The notes under the pieces were generated by a model. That model searched no databases. It had not been told where the DNA came from and worked only from the letters and a program-made list of their open reading frames with translations. From positions 62,001 to 126,000 of the forward strand of contig NZ_FOHX01000015.1 in the NCBI RefSeq assembly GCF_900111685.1: 64,000 bases of DNA. Reading direction: 5' to 3'. The position numbers and the translations under genes are program-made. Position 1 is the stretch's first letter; each line of letters starts with the position of its first letter. Origin of the DNA: Nonomuraea wenchangensis. Its GTDB lineage: Bacteria > Actinomycetota > Actinomycetes > Streptosporangiales > Streptosporangiaceae. Positions 8,161 to 17,304 of the stretch are shown here, in pieces.

Positions 8161-8967
8161 ATGCGCGGGATGGCCGATCTTCAGCACACCCACGAGGTGG
8201 CGTTCGACGGCGACGTCGTCACCAAGCGTTACCGCGCCTCGAAGCCGGGCGCGGCCGAGCGGGAGTGGCGGGCGCTCACCCTGCTGGCCGAGCACGCGCC
8301 GGGGCTCGCGCCTGAGCCGATGGCGTTCGAGCCGGGCGTGGTGCGGATGAGCCGCCTCGCCGGGGAGCCGCTGCGCGGGCTGCCCGTGACGGGCGAGCAC
8401 CTCACGGCCCTGGCCGGGGCGCTGGCCGAGCTGCACGCCGCCGTTCCCCGGCCGGTGCTGCGGGAGGTGCCGGTGCGGCCGTGGCAGCGCGAGGCGGTCC
8501 GCGACTGGCTACGCGGGCAGGGGGCGCGGTGGCGCTCCCGCGACCCGCTCGCCGACCGGGCGGTGCGCGAGGGGCTGCGCTGGCTGGAGGGGTGGCGGCC
8601 GGACGGGAGCGGGGTGCGGCCGGTGTTCGGGGGCGGTGACGGCAACCTGGCCAACTTCCTGTGGGACGGCGGCCGGGTGCGGGTGGTCGACTTCGAGGAC
8701 TCGGGGCGCAGCGATCTGGCGTACGAGCTGGCGGAGCTGGCCGAGCACGTGTCCATGTGGGTGGACAACCGGGCGGAGGTCGGGGCGGAGCTCGTCGCCC
8801 GGTTGGAGCTGGGCGCGGCGGAGGAGCGGCGGCTGCGCGGGTGCCGCCGGTTGCAGGCACTGGTCTGGCTCTTCCTGCTCGCGCAGGACGACCCGGATAA
8901 TCCGCGCAACCCGCCCGGCACCTTCCGGCGCCAGGCGGAGCGGGTGCTGGCGCGGCTGGACGCCTGA
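8161..8967 (+). CDS. Aminoglycoside phosphotransferase/choline kinase-like protein
   Basis: A 268-residue protein of the APH kinase-like fold. The N-terminal lobe has VTKRYRASKPGAAEREWRAL, and the catalytic region reads FGGGDGNLANFLW followed by VVDFEDSGRSDLAYEL, matching the Brenner loop and the metal-binding Asp. The usual His of the HxDxxxxN motif is replaced by Gly while Asp and Asn remain, so activity is plausible but not certain. Substrates in this family include sugars, choline-like alcohols and antibiotics; nothing nearby tells which. Two starts are possible, the ATG at 8161 or that at 8170 (MADLQHTHEV); neither has a strong ribosome binding site. It stands alone, convergent with the amino-sugar operon. 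Confidence 0.8.
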   Translation: MRGMADLQHTHEVAFDGDVVTKRYRASKPGAAEREWRALTLLAEHAPGLAPEPMAFEPGVVRMSRLAGEPLRGLPVTGEHLTALAGALAELHAAVPRPVLREVPVRPWQREAVRDWLRGQGARWRSRDPLADRAVREGLRWLEGWRPDGSGVRPVFGGGDGNLANFLWDGGRVRVVDFEDSGRSDLAYELAELAEHVSMWVDNRAEVGAELVARLELGAAEERRLRGCRRLQALVWLFLLAQDDPDNPRNPPGTFRRQAERVLARLDA

Positions 8968-8990
8968 CACTCGGCCCGTACGCCTGAGAC

Positions 8991-9815
8991 TCAGCCAGCC
9001 AGTACGCCCAGCAGGTGGCTGACCTCGCGGCTCACCGCGTCGCGGCCCGCCTTGACGTACTTGCGCGGATCGACCACCCGCTCGTCATGGCCGAGATAGT
9101 CGCGGATCGCGCCGGTGAACGCCTTGTTCAGATGGGTGGCGATGTTGATCTTCTTCATGCCGTGCCGCACGGCGGCCCGCAGGGTGTCGTCCGGCACCCC
9201 CGACGAGCCGTGCAGCACCAGCGGCACCGGCACCGCCCCGCGCAGCTCGGCGATGAGGCCGAGGTCCAGCTCGGCGGACTTGGTGGTCATGGCGTGGGAG
9301 GTGCCGACGGCCACGGCCAGCGCGTCCACGCCGGTCCGCGCGACGTAGTCGACGGCCTCGTGCGGCTTGGTGCGCGCGCCGGGCGCGTGCACGCCGTCCT
9401 TGCCGCCGACCTCGCCCAGCTCGGCCTCCACCCACACGCCGCGTCCGTGGCACCAGGCCGCCACCTCGGCCGTGGTGCGGACGTTGTCCTCGTCGGGCAG
9501 GGCGGAGGCGTCGTACATGACCGAGCCCAGGCCCAGCTCCACCGCCTCCTCGACGAGCGCGCGGTCGGTGGCGTGGTCGAGGTGCACGGCGACCGGCACC
9601 GCGGCGCGCCGGGCCACCGCGAGCGCGCCCAGCGCGATCGGCTCCAGCGCGCCGTGGTAGCGGACGCAGTTCTCGCTGATCTGCAGCACGACCGGCAGGC
9701 CCAGGGACTCGGCCCCGGCCACGATGGCGGTGGCGTGCTCAAGCTGGATCACGTTGAAGGCACCCACCCCCGCGGGTGACTGACGGACGATGTCGCCGAT
9801 GGGGGAGAGGGGCAT
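8991..9815 (-). CDS. Class II ketose-bisphosphate aldolase (tagatose/fructose-bisphosphate type)
   Basis: It cleaves a ketohexose 1,6-bisphosphate into dihydroxyacetone phosphate and glyceraldehyde 3-phosphate. The 274-residue length and sequence resemble AgaY/KbaY/GatY. Asp80 in HLDHATD is the expected proton donor, and His81, His174 (GTSHAM) and His202 (LHGSSG) are the zinc ligands. The start is secure: TAAGGAG lies 8 bases upstream and overlaps the stop of the preceding kinase gene. It is the last gene of a four-gene operon (SIS, NagA, kinase, aldolase) that reconstructs N-acetylgalactosamine/galactosamine catabolism, which argues for tagatose 1,6-bisphosphate as substrate. Fructose 1,6-bisphosphate is the alternative. 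Confidence 0.9.
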   Translation of the reverse strand: MPLSPIGDIVRQSPAGVGAFNVIQLEHATAIVAGAESLGLPVVLQISENCVRYHGALEPIALGALAVARRAAVPVAVHLDHATDRALVEEAVELGLGSVMYDASALPDEDNVRTTAEVAAWCHGRGVWVEAELGEVGGKDGVHAPGARTKPHEAVDYVARTGVDALAVAVGTSHAMTTKSAELDLGLIAELRGAVPVPLVLHGSSGVPDDTLRAAVRHGMKKINIATHLNKAFTGAIRDYLGHDERVVDPRKYVKAGRDAVSREVSHLLGVLAG

Positions 9816-9824
9816 GGTCGCTCC

Positions 9825-10724
9825 TTACGTGATGACGATCTGGGGAAGGACGGCGGCGTAGACGTCGCGGTCGAAGTCGCCGGCCACCGGGGCGGCCACC
9901 GCCGCGGCGCCGAGCGCCGCCGCCCGCCGCAGCCGGTCCGGCCACGGGGTCGACTCGGCCAGGCCCAGCGCCAGCCCGGCGACCAGCGAGTCGCCCGCGC
10001 CGGTGGGGTTGCCGCGCACGGTGTAGGGCATCCGGGCCCGGAACGTTCCCTCGCCGGTGACGGCGAGCAGCCCGTCGGCGCCCAGGGACACCACGACCGA
10101 CTCCGCGCCCTGGTCGCGCAGCGCCCGCGCGCCCTCCTCGGGCGCGCCGGGCACGGCCCTCGCCAGCTCCTCCGCGTTGGGCTTGACGACCGCGGGCCGG
10201 CCCTTGGGGGCGTGGCGCAGCGGGTCGCCGTCGGCGTCCACGATGACCGGCGCGGCGGTGAGGCCGCTGAGCGTGGCGTAGAAGTCCGCGGGGACGCCGC
10301 GCGGCAGGCTGCCCGAGAGCACCACCACCTCGGCGCGGGTGGCCAGCTCGGTGTAGTGCCGGGTGAACGCCGCCAGCTCCTCGCCCGTGACCTCGGGGCC
10401 CGGCTCGTTGAACAGCGTCGTCGCCGGCCGCTCGCCGGTCTCGGAGACCGCGAGCGTGGTGCGGGAGTCGCCCGCGACGGCGAAGACCGCGCTCGGCAGC
10501 TCCGCCGCGCGCAGGTCGTCCTCGACGGCCTGTCCGGTCGGCCCGCCGGCCAGGCCGGTGACCAGCACCTCCCGGCCGAGCGCGGCCAGTACGCGGGCCA
10601 CGTTGACGCCCTTGCCGCCCGCACGCCGGTGCACCGTCCCGACCCGGTTGACGCCGTCCCATTCGACGGCGGGCACCTGGTAGGTCACGTCGAGCGCCAT
10701 GTTGAGCGTCACCGTGAGGATCAT
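9825..10724 (-). CDS. PfkB family sugar-phosphate kinase (tagatose-6-phosphate or 1-phosphofructokinase type)
   Basis: A 299-residue PfkB carbohydrate kinase. The N-terminus MILTVTLNMALDVTY is characteristic of the 1-phosphofructokinase/LacC branch. RRAGGKGVNVAR is the first family signature, and GNPTGAGDSLVAGL contains the catalytic Asp and anion hole. Its ATG overlaps the nagA stop in TGATG, so it is translationally coupled. In this operon the most economical role is phosphorylation of tagatose 6-phosphate to the bisphosphate used by the next gene's aldolase. Fructose 1-phosphate is the other substrate known for close relatives, but no fructose PTS gene is nearby. Confidence 0.88.
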   Translation of the reverse strand: MILTVTLNMALDVTYQVPAVEWDGVNRVGTVHRRAGGKGVNVARVLAALGREVLVTGLAGGPTGQAVEDDLRAAELPSAVFAVAGDSRTTLAVSETGERPATTLFNEPGPEVTGEELAAFTRHYTELATRAEVVVLSGSLPRGVPADFYATLSGLTAAPVIVDADGDPLRHAPKGRPAVVKPNAEELARAVPGAPEEGARALRDQGAESVVVSLGADGLLAVTGEGTFRARMPYTVRGNPTGAGDSLVAGLALGLAESTPWPDRLRRAAALGAAAVAAPVAGDFDRDVYAAVLPQIVIT

Positions 10725-11857
10725 CAGGGCTCCGTGACCCAGACGCCGTCCTTCATGACCGCGTCCACCTCCAGGTCGGAGGAGAGCACGACCAGGTCGG
10801 CGGCCTTGCCGGCGGCGATCGAGCCGATGCTCCCGGCCAGGCCGAGCACCCGCGCGGGCGTCAGCGCGGTCACCTGGACGGCGTCGGGCGGCGACAGGCC
10901 GAGCTCGCGCACGGCCCGGCGGAAGGCGACGTCCATGGTGAGGGTGGAGCCCGCGATGGAGCCGCCCTCGGCGAGCCTGGCCACGCCGTCGTCGACGCGT
11001 ACGCGCATGGAGCCGAGCTGGTAGTCGCCGTCGCCGAGCCCCGCGGCCGACATGGCGTCGGTGACGAGCACCGTGCGGCCGGGCCCGGCCACCTCGTACG
11101 CCAGCCGCAGCATGGCCGGATGCACGTGCACGCCGTCGTTGATCAGCTCGACCGTCACCCGCTCGTCGTCGAGCAGGGCCGCGATGGGGCCGGGCGCGCG
11201 GTGCCCGAGCTGCGGCATGGCGTTGTAGAGGTGGGTGGCGAGGCTCGCGCCCGCCTCGATGCCGGCGATGGTCAGGTCGTAGTCGGCCTCGGTGTGGCCG
11301 ATGGCGGCGATCACGCCCTCGGCCACGGCCAGCCGGATCGTGTCGAGCGCCCCGGGCAGCTCGGGCGCGATGGTGAGCATGCGCACGTGCCCGCGCCCGG
11401 CCTTGACCAGCTCGGCGAACTCCTGCGGCGACGGCTCGCGCAGCGCCGCAGGGTCGTGCGCGCCGCAGCGGCCGCGCGCGATGTAGGGGCCCTCGAAGTG
11501 GATGCCGGCCAGCAGTCCTTCCTCGCAGAGCTCGGCCAGCGCCGCCGCGGCCCTCGCCAGGCCCTCGGGCGCGTCGCTGACCAGGCTCGCCATCGTGGTG
11601 GTGGTGCCGTGGCGCCGGTGCAGCGCCACGGCGGTGCGCGCCTGGTCGAGGTCGCCGGTGGGGAAGGAGCCGCCCGCGCCCCCGTGGTTGTGCACGTCGA
11701 CGAAGCCGGGCACGACGTGCCGGCCGCCGAGCGCGAGGCCGGGGCCGGGGGCGCTGCCCTGGCCGACGTGCGTGATCCGGCCGTCTTCGATGGTCAGCCA
11801 CCCCTCGTGCACACCTTCGGTGGTCACGATCCGGGCGTCGGCGAGAGTAAGGCTCAT
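10724..11857 (-). CDS. nagA: N-acetylglucosamine/N-acetylgalactosamine-6-phosphate deacetylase
   Basis: It removes acetate from N-acetyl amino sugar 6-phosphate. The 377-residue amidohydrolase has the metal-binding HNH (residues 56–58, DVHNHGG), HFEGPYIA, the His of IGHTEAD, HLYNAMPQLGHR and the catalytic Asp of VTDAMSAAG, in the family order. The start codon overlaps the stop of the SIS gene (ATGA) and its stop overlaps the kinase start, so it is locked into the operon. With a SIS-domain isomerase/deaminase rather than a NagB next to it, the pathway looks more like the GalNAc (AgaA) route than the GlcNAc route, although NagA enzymes can serve both. Confidence 0.93.
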   Translation of the reverse strand: MSLTLADARIVTTEGVHEGWLTIEDGRITHVGQGSAPGPGLALGGRHVVPGFVDVHNHGGAGGSFPTGDLDQARTAVALHRRHGTTTTMASLVSDAPEGLARAAAALAELCEEGLLAGIHFEGPYIARGRCGAHDPAALREPSPQEFAELVKAGRGHVRMLTIAPELPGALDTIRLAVAEGVIAAIGHTEADYDLTIAGIEAGASLATHLYNAMPQLGHRAPGPIAALLDDERVTVELINDGVHVHPAMLRLAYEVAGPGRTVLVTDAMSAAGLGDGDYQLGSMRVRVDDGVARLAEGGSIAGSTLTMDVAFRRAVRELGLSPPDAVQVTALTPARVLGLAGSIGSIAAGKAADLVVLSSDLEVDAVMKDGVWVTEP

Positions 11858-12726
11858 GGAGAAAGGATCACAGATCGCGTGAGGTGCATGGGCTCGTCGG
11901 GGTTGAGCCCGGCGGCGAAGGCGCGGGCGACCGCCACCCGCTGGGCGCGGATGAGCTCGGCCATCGGGTCGAGGCGGCTCTCGACGAACGTCGCGCCGGT
12001 CCGTTCGACCTGCGCGCGCAGGCCCTCGGGGGCCTCGCCGAGCATCCAGGTGACGCGGCCGGGGGCGCCGATGCTGATCGGGCCGTGCCGGTACTCCATC
12101 GCCGGGTACGCCTCCGTCCACGACCGGGACGCCTCGCGCATCTTGAGCGCCGCCTCCTGCGCCAGCCCGACCGTCCAGCCCGCGCCGAGGAAGCTGAACT
12201 GCTCGGCCTCCACCAGCTCGGCGGGCAGGGGTGCGGCCACGGCCTCCTCGGCGTCGGCGACGGCCTGGGTCAGGTCCTCGCCGAGGCTCGCGCGCAGCAG
12301 CGCGAGCTGCGTGGTGGCGAACCTGGTCTGCACGACCGACCGCTCGTCGGCGTAGTCGAGCACGACGACGTCGCCGGCCGCCTCCATGATCGGCGTCTTG
12401 GGGTCGGCGGTGATGGCCGTGATCCTCGCGCTGACGTGGCCCAGCAGCTCGAGCACCTCGGTCGTGGTGCCGGAGCGGCTCAGCGCGAGCACCCGGTCGT
12501 AGGCGCGGCCGACCGGGAACTCGGAGGCCGCGAAGGCGTCGGTCTCGCCGTGCCCGGCCCGCTCGCGGAGCGTGGCGTAGGCCATCGCGATGAACCACGA
12601 GGTGCCGCAGCCGACGACGGCGACCCGCTCGCCCTCGCGCGGCAGCGCGTCCGCGGGGACGTTCGCGACGGCACGCCGCCAGCACTCTGGCTGGGACGCG
12701 ATCTCGGCTTCGGTGTGGGTGGTCAC
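11854..12726 (-). CDS. SIS domain sugar isomerase/deaminase (AgaS-like)
   Basis: A 290-residue protein with two SIS domains. The first contains VVGCGTSWFIAMAYATLRE and SRSGTTTEVLELL; the second contains FLGAGWTVGLAQEAALKMRE. AgaS-type proteins deaminate galactosamine 6-phosphate to tagatose 6-phosphate; GlmS-like isomerases share the fold but carry a glutaminase domain that is absent here. The GTG start is fixed by GGGGAGG about 6–7 bases upstream; reading further upstream would run through the AT-rich promoter region. It is the first gene of the amino-sugar operon and is divergent from a DeoR regulator. Confidence 0.85.
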   Translation of the reverse strand: MTTHTEAEIASQPECWRRAVANVPADALPREGERVAVVGCGTSWFIAMAYATLRERAGHGETDAFAASEFPVGRAYDRVLALSRSGTTTEVLELLGHVSARITAITADPKTPIMEAAGDVVVLDYADERSVVQTRFATTQLALLRASLGEDLTQAVADAEEAVAAPLPAELVEAEQFSFLGAGWTVGLAQEAALKMREASRSWTEAYPAMEYRHGPISIGAPGRVTWMLGEAPEGLRAQVERTGATFVESRLDPMAELIRAQRVAVARAFAAGLNPDEPMHLTRSVILSP

Positions 12727-12851
12727 CCGGCCTCCCCAGGATTGATTGTTTCTGCATCTTTTATAGCAGGAAAGTGCAAGATTGGGCAGTGGTGGCTCCA
12801 CCCCTCCCGGTGTGCCACGCTTGCTGCGGACCACATCCGCTAGGAGGCCAC
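12727..12851. promoter_or_regulatory. Divergent promoter/operator region of the amino-sugar operon and DeoR gene
   Basis: An AT-rich stretch (about 12740–12785) stands out. It contains related motifs on opposite strands, TTCTGCATCTTTTA reading right and ATCTTGCACTTTCC reading left, and the near-inverted pair TTTCTGC/GCAGGAAA around TTTTATA. This is the expected location of the binding sites of the adjacent DeoR protein. Assignment of the exact operator is inference. Confidence 0.45.
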
Positions 12852-13622
12852 GTGTCCCGCTACGACCGCTGGAACGCCATCCTCGAACTGCTCGCCCAGG
12901 AGGGGCGGCTGACGGTGGAGGACGCGGCCCAGGCGCTCGAGGTGTCCACCGCGACCATCAGGCGGGACTTCGACCAGCTCGCGCAGCAGCAGATGCTCAT
13001 GCGCACGCGCGGCGGCGCGGTCGCCCAGAGCGTCAGCTACGACCTCCCGCTGCGCTACAAGACCGCCCGGCACGCCGACGAGAAGAACCGCATCGCCATG
13101 GCCGCCGCCGAGCTGGTCCCGCCCGGCGCGGTGGTCGGGCTCAACGGCGGCACCACCACCTCCGAGCTGGCCCGCACCCTGGCGATCCGGCCCGCCCTGG
13201 AGAGCGGTTTCACCGTCGTCACCAACGCGCTCAACATCGCCGCCGAGCTGACCGTCCGCCAGCACGTCAAGATCGTGGTGACCGGAGGGGTGGCCAGGCA
13301 GCAGTCGTACGAGCTGATCGGCCCGCTCGCCTCCGGCGTCCTGGAGCAGGTGACGCTGGACATCGCCTTCCTCGGCGTGGACGGCCTGGACGTCGAGCTG
13401 GGCGCCTCCGCGCACCACGAGGGCGAGGCCAGCGTCAACAACCTGCTGATCAGCAGGGCCGCGCAGGTCGTCGTGGTGGCCGACTCCTCCAAGATCGGCA
13501 AGCGGGCGTTCTCCCGCATCTGCCCCATCACCAGGATCGACACGCTGGTCACCGACGACCGGCTCTCCGACGAGCTGGCGGGCGCGCTCAGCGACGCCGG
13601 GGTGAAGGTCGTACGCGCCTGA
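12852..13622 (+). CDS. DeoR family regulator of the amino-sugar operon
   Basis: A 256-residue repressor. The DeoR helix-turn-helix occupies about residues 5–57 (LTVEDAAQALEVSTATIRRDFDQL). The DeoR sensor domain follows, with the sugar-phosphate loop LNGGTTTSELAR and the segment DIAFLGVDGLDVELGASAHHEGEA. The GTG start has a strong TAGGAGG 4–5 bases upstream. It is divergent from the SIS–nagA–kinase–aldolase operon and so probably represses it, with an amino-sugar or tagatose phosphate as inducer, in the manner of AgaR. This role is inferred from position and family. Confidence 0.92.
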   Translation: MSRYDRWNAILELLAQEGRLTVEDAAQALEVSTATIRRDFDQLAQQQMLMRTRGGAVAQSVSYDLPLRYKTARHADEKNRIAMAAAELVPPGAVVGLNGGTTTSELARTLAIRPALESGFTVVTNALNIAAELTVRQHVKIVVTGGVARQQSYELIGPLASGVLEQVTLDIAFLGVDGLDVELGASAHHEGEASVNNLLISRAAQVVVVADSSKIGKRAFSRICPITRIDTLVTDDRLSDELAGALSDAGVKVVRA

Positions 13623-13670
13623 GGCTTATCTGTGGGTATGTAGGGGCTCAGGACGCTATCAGGGAGTGTT

Positions 13671-15407
13671 ATGGCCTCGGGGATGGGTGCGGCCAGGCTC
13701 GGTCCAGCCGAGCGTGCCGCGGCGCTGGAGCGGATGGCCGCGCGTGAGCTGGACGTGGTCGTGGTCGGCGGCGGAGTGGTGGGGGCGGGGGTCGCGCTCG
13801 ACGCGGTGACCCGCGGTTTGGACACGGGCCTGGTGGAGGCGCGGGACTTCGCCTCCGGCACCTCGTCCCGTTCGTCCAAGCTCATCCACGGCGGACTGCG
13901 CTACCTGGAACAGCTCAACTTCGAGCTGGTGCGCGAGGCGTTGCAGGAGCGCTCGCTGCTGCTCCAGCGCATCGCGCCGCACCTGGTCAGGCCGGTGCCG
14001 TTCCTGTTCCCCCTGACGCACCACCTGTGGGAGCGGCCGTACGTGGGCGCGGGAGTGGCACTGTACGACATGCTCGGCTTCGCCTCGGGCCTGACCCGGG
14101 GCGTTCCCGGCCACCGGCACCTGTCGCGCTCGCGCGCGCTCCGGCTGGCCCCGGCGCTGAAGAAGTCGGCCTTCACCGGGGCCGTCCAGTATTGGGACGC
14201 CCAGGTCGACGACGCCCGCTACGTGATGATGATGCTGCGCACGGCCGCCGAGTACGGCGCGCACGTCGCCCCGCGCACCCAGGTCGTCGGCTTCCTGCGC
14301 GAGGGCGAGCGGGTCACCGGCGTGCGCGTGCGCGACCTGGAGTCCGGCGCCGAGCAGGAGATCCGGGCCCAGCAGGTGGTCAACGCGACCGGCGTGTGGA
14401 CCGACGACATCCAGGAGCTGGTCGGCGGGCGCGGCCAGATCCACGTCCGCGCGTCGAAGGGCATCCATCTGGTCGTGCCGCGCGACCGCATCCACTCGCT
14501 GACCGGGATCATCCTGCGGACCGAGAAGTCGGTGCTGTTCGTCATCCCGTGGGGCCGCCACTGGATCGTCGGCACCACCGACACCCACTGGACGCTCGAC
14601 AAGTCGCACCCCGCCGCCTCCCGCGCCGACATCGACTACCTGCTCGACCACGTCAACGCGGTGCTGTCGACGCCGCTGACCCGTGACGACGTGGAGGGCG
14701 TATACGCCGGGCTGCGCCCGCTGCTGTGGGGCGAGTCCGACGAGACGTCCAAGCTGTCGCGCGAGCACGTCGTCGCGCATCCGGTGCCGGGGCTGGTGAT
14801 GATCGCCGGCGGCAAGTACACCACCTACCGGGTGATGGCCCGCGACGCCGTGGACGCCGTCGCGCACGGCCTGGACCAGCGGGTGCCGCCGTCGTGCACC
14901 GACCGCGTCCCGCTGGTGGGCGCCGAGGGCTACCAGGCGCTGTGGAACTCCCGGCACCGCCTCGCCCACTCCTCCGGCCTGCACGTGGCGCGGATCGAGC
15001 ACCTGCTCCAGCGCTACGGCTCGCTCATCGACGAGGTGCTGGAGCTGATCGAGCGGGACCCGTCGCTGGCCAGGCCGCTGAACGGGGCCGACGACTACCT
15101 GCGCGCCGAGATCGTGTACGCCGCCACCCACGAGGGCGCCCGGCATCTCAACGACGTCCTGACCCGGCGCACCCGCATCTCGATCGAGACCTTCCACCGG
15201 GGCCAGGCGGTGGCGCAGGAGGCCGCCGAGCTGCTGGCCGGCCCGCTCGGCTGGAACGACGAGCAGGTCAAGCGGGAGGTCGAGTACTTCACCAAGCGCG
15301 TCGAGGCCGAACGCCGCTCCCAGGAGCAGGACTCCGACCAGGAGGCGGACGCGATCCGGCTGGGCGCGCCGGAGATCGTCCCCGTCGTCGTCCCGGACCG
15401 GGCATGA
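13671..15407 (+). CDS. glpD: Aerobic glycerol-3-phosphate dehydrogenase
   Basis: An FAD enzyme that oxidises sn-glycerol 3-phosphate to dihydroxyacetone phosphate and passes electrons to quinone at the membrane. The 578-residue product has the FAD-binding Rossmann motif VVVVGGGVVGAGVALDA (about 27–43), then SRSSKLIHGGLRYLE. The substrate-domain segment around FVIPWGRHWIVGTTDT and the C-terminal helical DAO_C domain (about 430–545) follow. AGGGAG lies 5 bases before the ATG. Its stop overlaps the start of a DinB-like gene. No glpF or glpK is seen here, so glycerol 3-phosphate probably comes from lipid turnover or from genes elsewhere. Confidence 0.96.
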   Translation: MASGMGAARLGPAERAAALERMAARELDVVVVGGGVVGAGVALDAVTRGLDTGLVEARDFASGTSSRSSKLIHGGLRYLEQLNFELVREALQERSLLLQRIAPHLVRPVPFLFPLTHHLWERPYVGAGVALYDMLGFASGLTRGVPGHRHLSRSRALRLAPALKKSAFTGAVQYWDAQVDDARYVMMMLRTAAEYGAHVAPRTQVVGFLREGERVTGVRVRDLESGAEQEIRAQQVVNATGVWTDDIQELVGGRGQIHVRASKGIHLVVPRDRIHSLTGIILRTEKSVLFVIPWGRHWIVGTTDTHWTLDKSHPAASRADIDYLLDHVNAVLSTPLTRDDVEGVYAGLRPLLWGESDETSKLSREHVVAHPVPGLVMIAGGKYTTYRVMARDAVDAVAHGLDQRVPPSCTDRVPLVGAEGYQALWNSRHRLAHSSGLHVARIEHLLQRYGSLIDEVLELIERDPSLARPLNGADDYLRAEIVYAATHEGARHLNDVLTRRTRISIETFHRGQAVAQEAAELLAGPLGWNDEQVKREVEYFTKRVEAERRSQEQDSDQEADAIRLGAPEIVPVVVPDRA

Positions 15408-15916
15408 GCGGCGGCGAGCCGTCGCGGCAGCTCTCCGACCCGCGTGAGCTGCTGGAGGGCTACCTCGACCACTACCGCGCCGAGGTCCTGCGGCTGCTGG
15501 AGGGCTTCCCCGACCCCGAGGTGAGCCGGGTGCCGTCCGGCTGGACGCCGGTGGCGATGCTCAAGCACCTGGCGTCCATGGAGCGGCGCTGGTTCGTGTG
15601 GGACCACGCGGGCGAGCCGCTGGACGATCCCGACGACGACCGCGACGAGTCCGGCGCGCTCAGGACCGGCGAGTCGTTCGCCGAGGTCAAGGCGTTCTAC
15701 CTGGCGCAGTGCGAGCGTTCACGTCAGTTGGTCGCCGCAGGGCGACTGCCGGACCGGGCCTCGCGGATCGGCCGCTTCCGCGAGGAGGAGCCTCCGACGC
15801 TCGGGTGGATCATGTTCCACGTGCTGGAGGAGTACATGCGGCACGCCGGGCACCTCGACATCGCCCGCGAGCTGGCCGAGGCGGATCAGCGGGCGGCCCC
15901 GGGGGCCGCCCGCTGA
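15404..15916 (+). CDS. DinB/DUF664 family protein
   Basis: A 170-residue four-helix-bundle protein of the DinB-like superfamily. Histidines at the expected metal positions are visible in MLKHLASMERRW and in FHVLEEYMRHAGHLD. Several actinobacterial members are thiol-dependent transferases (mycothiol or similar), others have no known activity, and sequence alone cannot decide. The start is fixed by an ATGA overlap with glpD. The C-terminal codons form one arm of a hairpin that separates it from the convergent protease gene. Confidence 0.85.
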   Translation: MSGGEPSRQLSDPRELLEGYLDHYRAEVLRLLEGFPDPEVSRVPSGWTPVAMLKHLASMERRWFVWDHAGEPLDDPDDDRDESGALRTGESFAEVKAFYLAQCERSRQLVAAGRLPDRASRIGRFREEEPPTLGWIMFHVLEEYMRHAGHLDIARELAEADQRAAPGAAR

Positions 15917-15917
15917 T
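15885..15917. terminator. Bidirectional hairpin between convergent genes
   Basis: ATCAGCGGGCGGCC (15885–15898) pairs perfectly with 15904–15917 around a 5-base loop. It includes the DinB-like gene's stop codon and lies just beyond the stop of the opposite protease gene. No T tract follows, so it would be a non-classical terminator. Confidence 0.6.
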
Positions 15918-15925
15918 GAGCAGGA

Positions 15926-17182
<1,257 letters not shown>

Positions 17183-17263
17183 GGCAGCGTGAGCCCTTTC
17201 TCGATGAAGATCGGACAGGTTGCTGTCAGCAAAAGTTTCACGACTTGTCGGGTAAGTCCATAC

Positions 17264-17300
17264 AAAAGACGCCTGTTAACTACTAACAGGTATCTTTTGC
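17264..17300 (-). terminator. AT-rich hairpin between the lipoprotein and protease genes
   Basis: The 16-base arms at 17264–17279 and 17285–17300 pair with two mismatches; the central CCTGTTA/TAACAGG core is perfect around a 5-base loop. Read on the minus strand it follows the stop of the beta-propeller lipoprotein gene and ends in GTCTTTTGT, like an intrinsic terminator. Its position upstream of the protease would also allow an operator role. Confidence 0.65.
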
Positions 17301-17304
17301 TTGC

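Noticed and set aside
8959-8998. Direct repeat and CTGAGACTCAG palindrome between the convergent kinase-like and aldolase genes
   Set aside because: The 18-base copies differ at three positions and the palindrome is only 11 bases; too weak to call a terminator or site.
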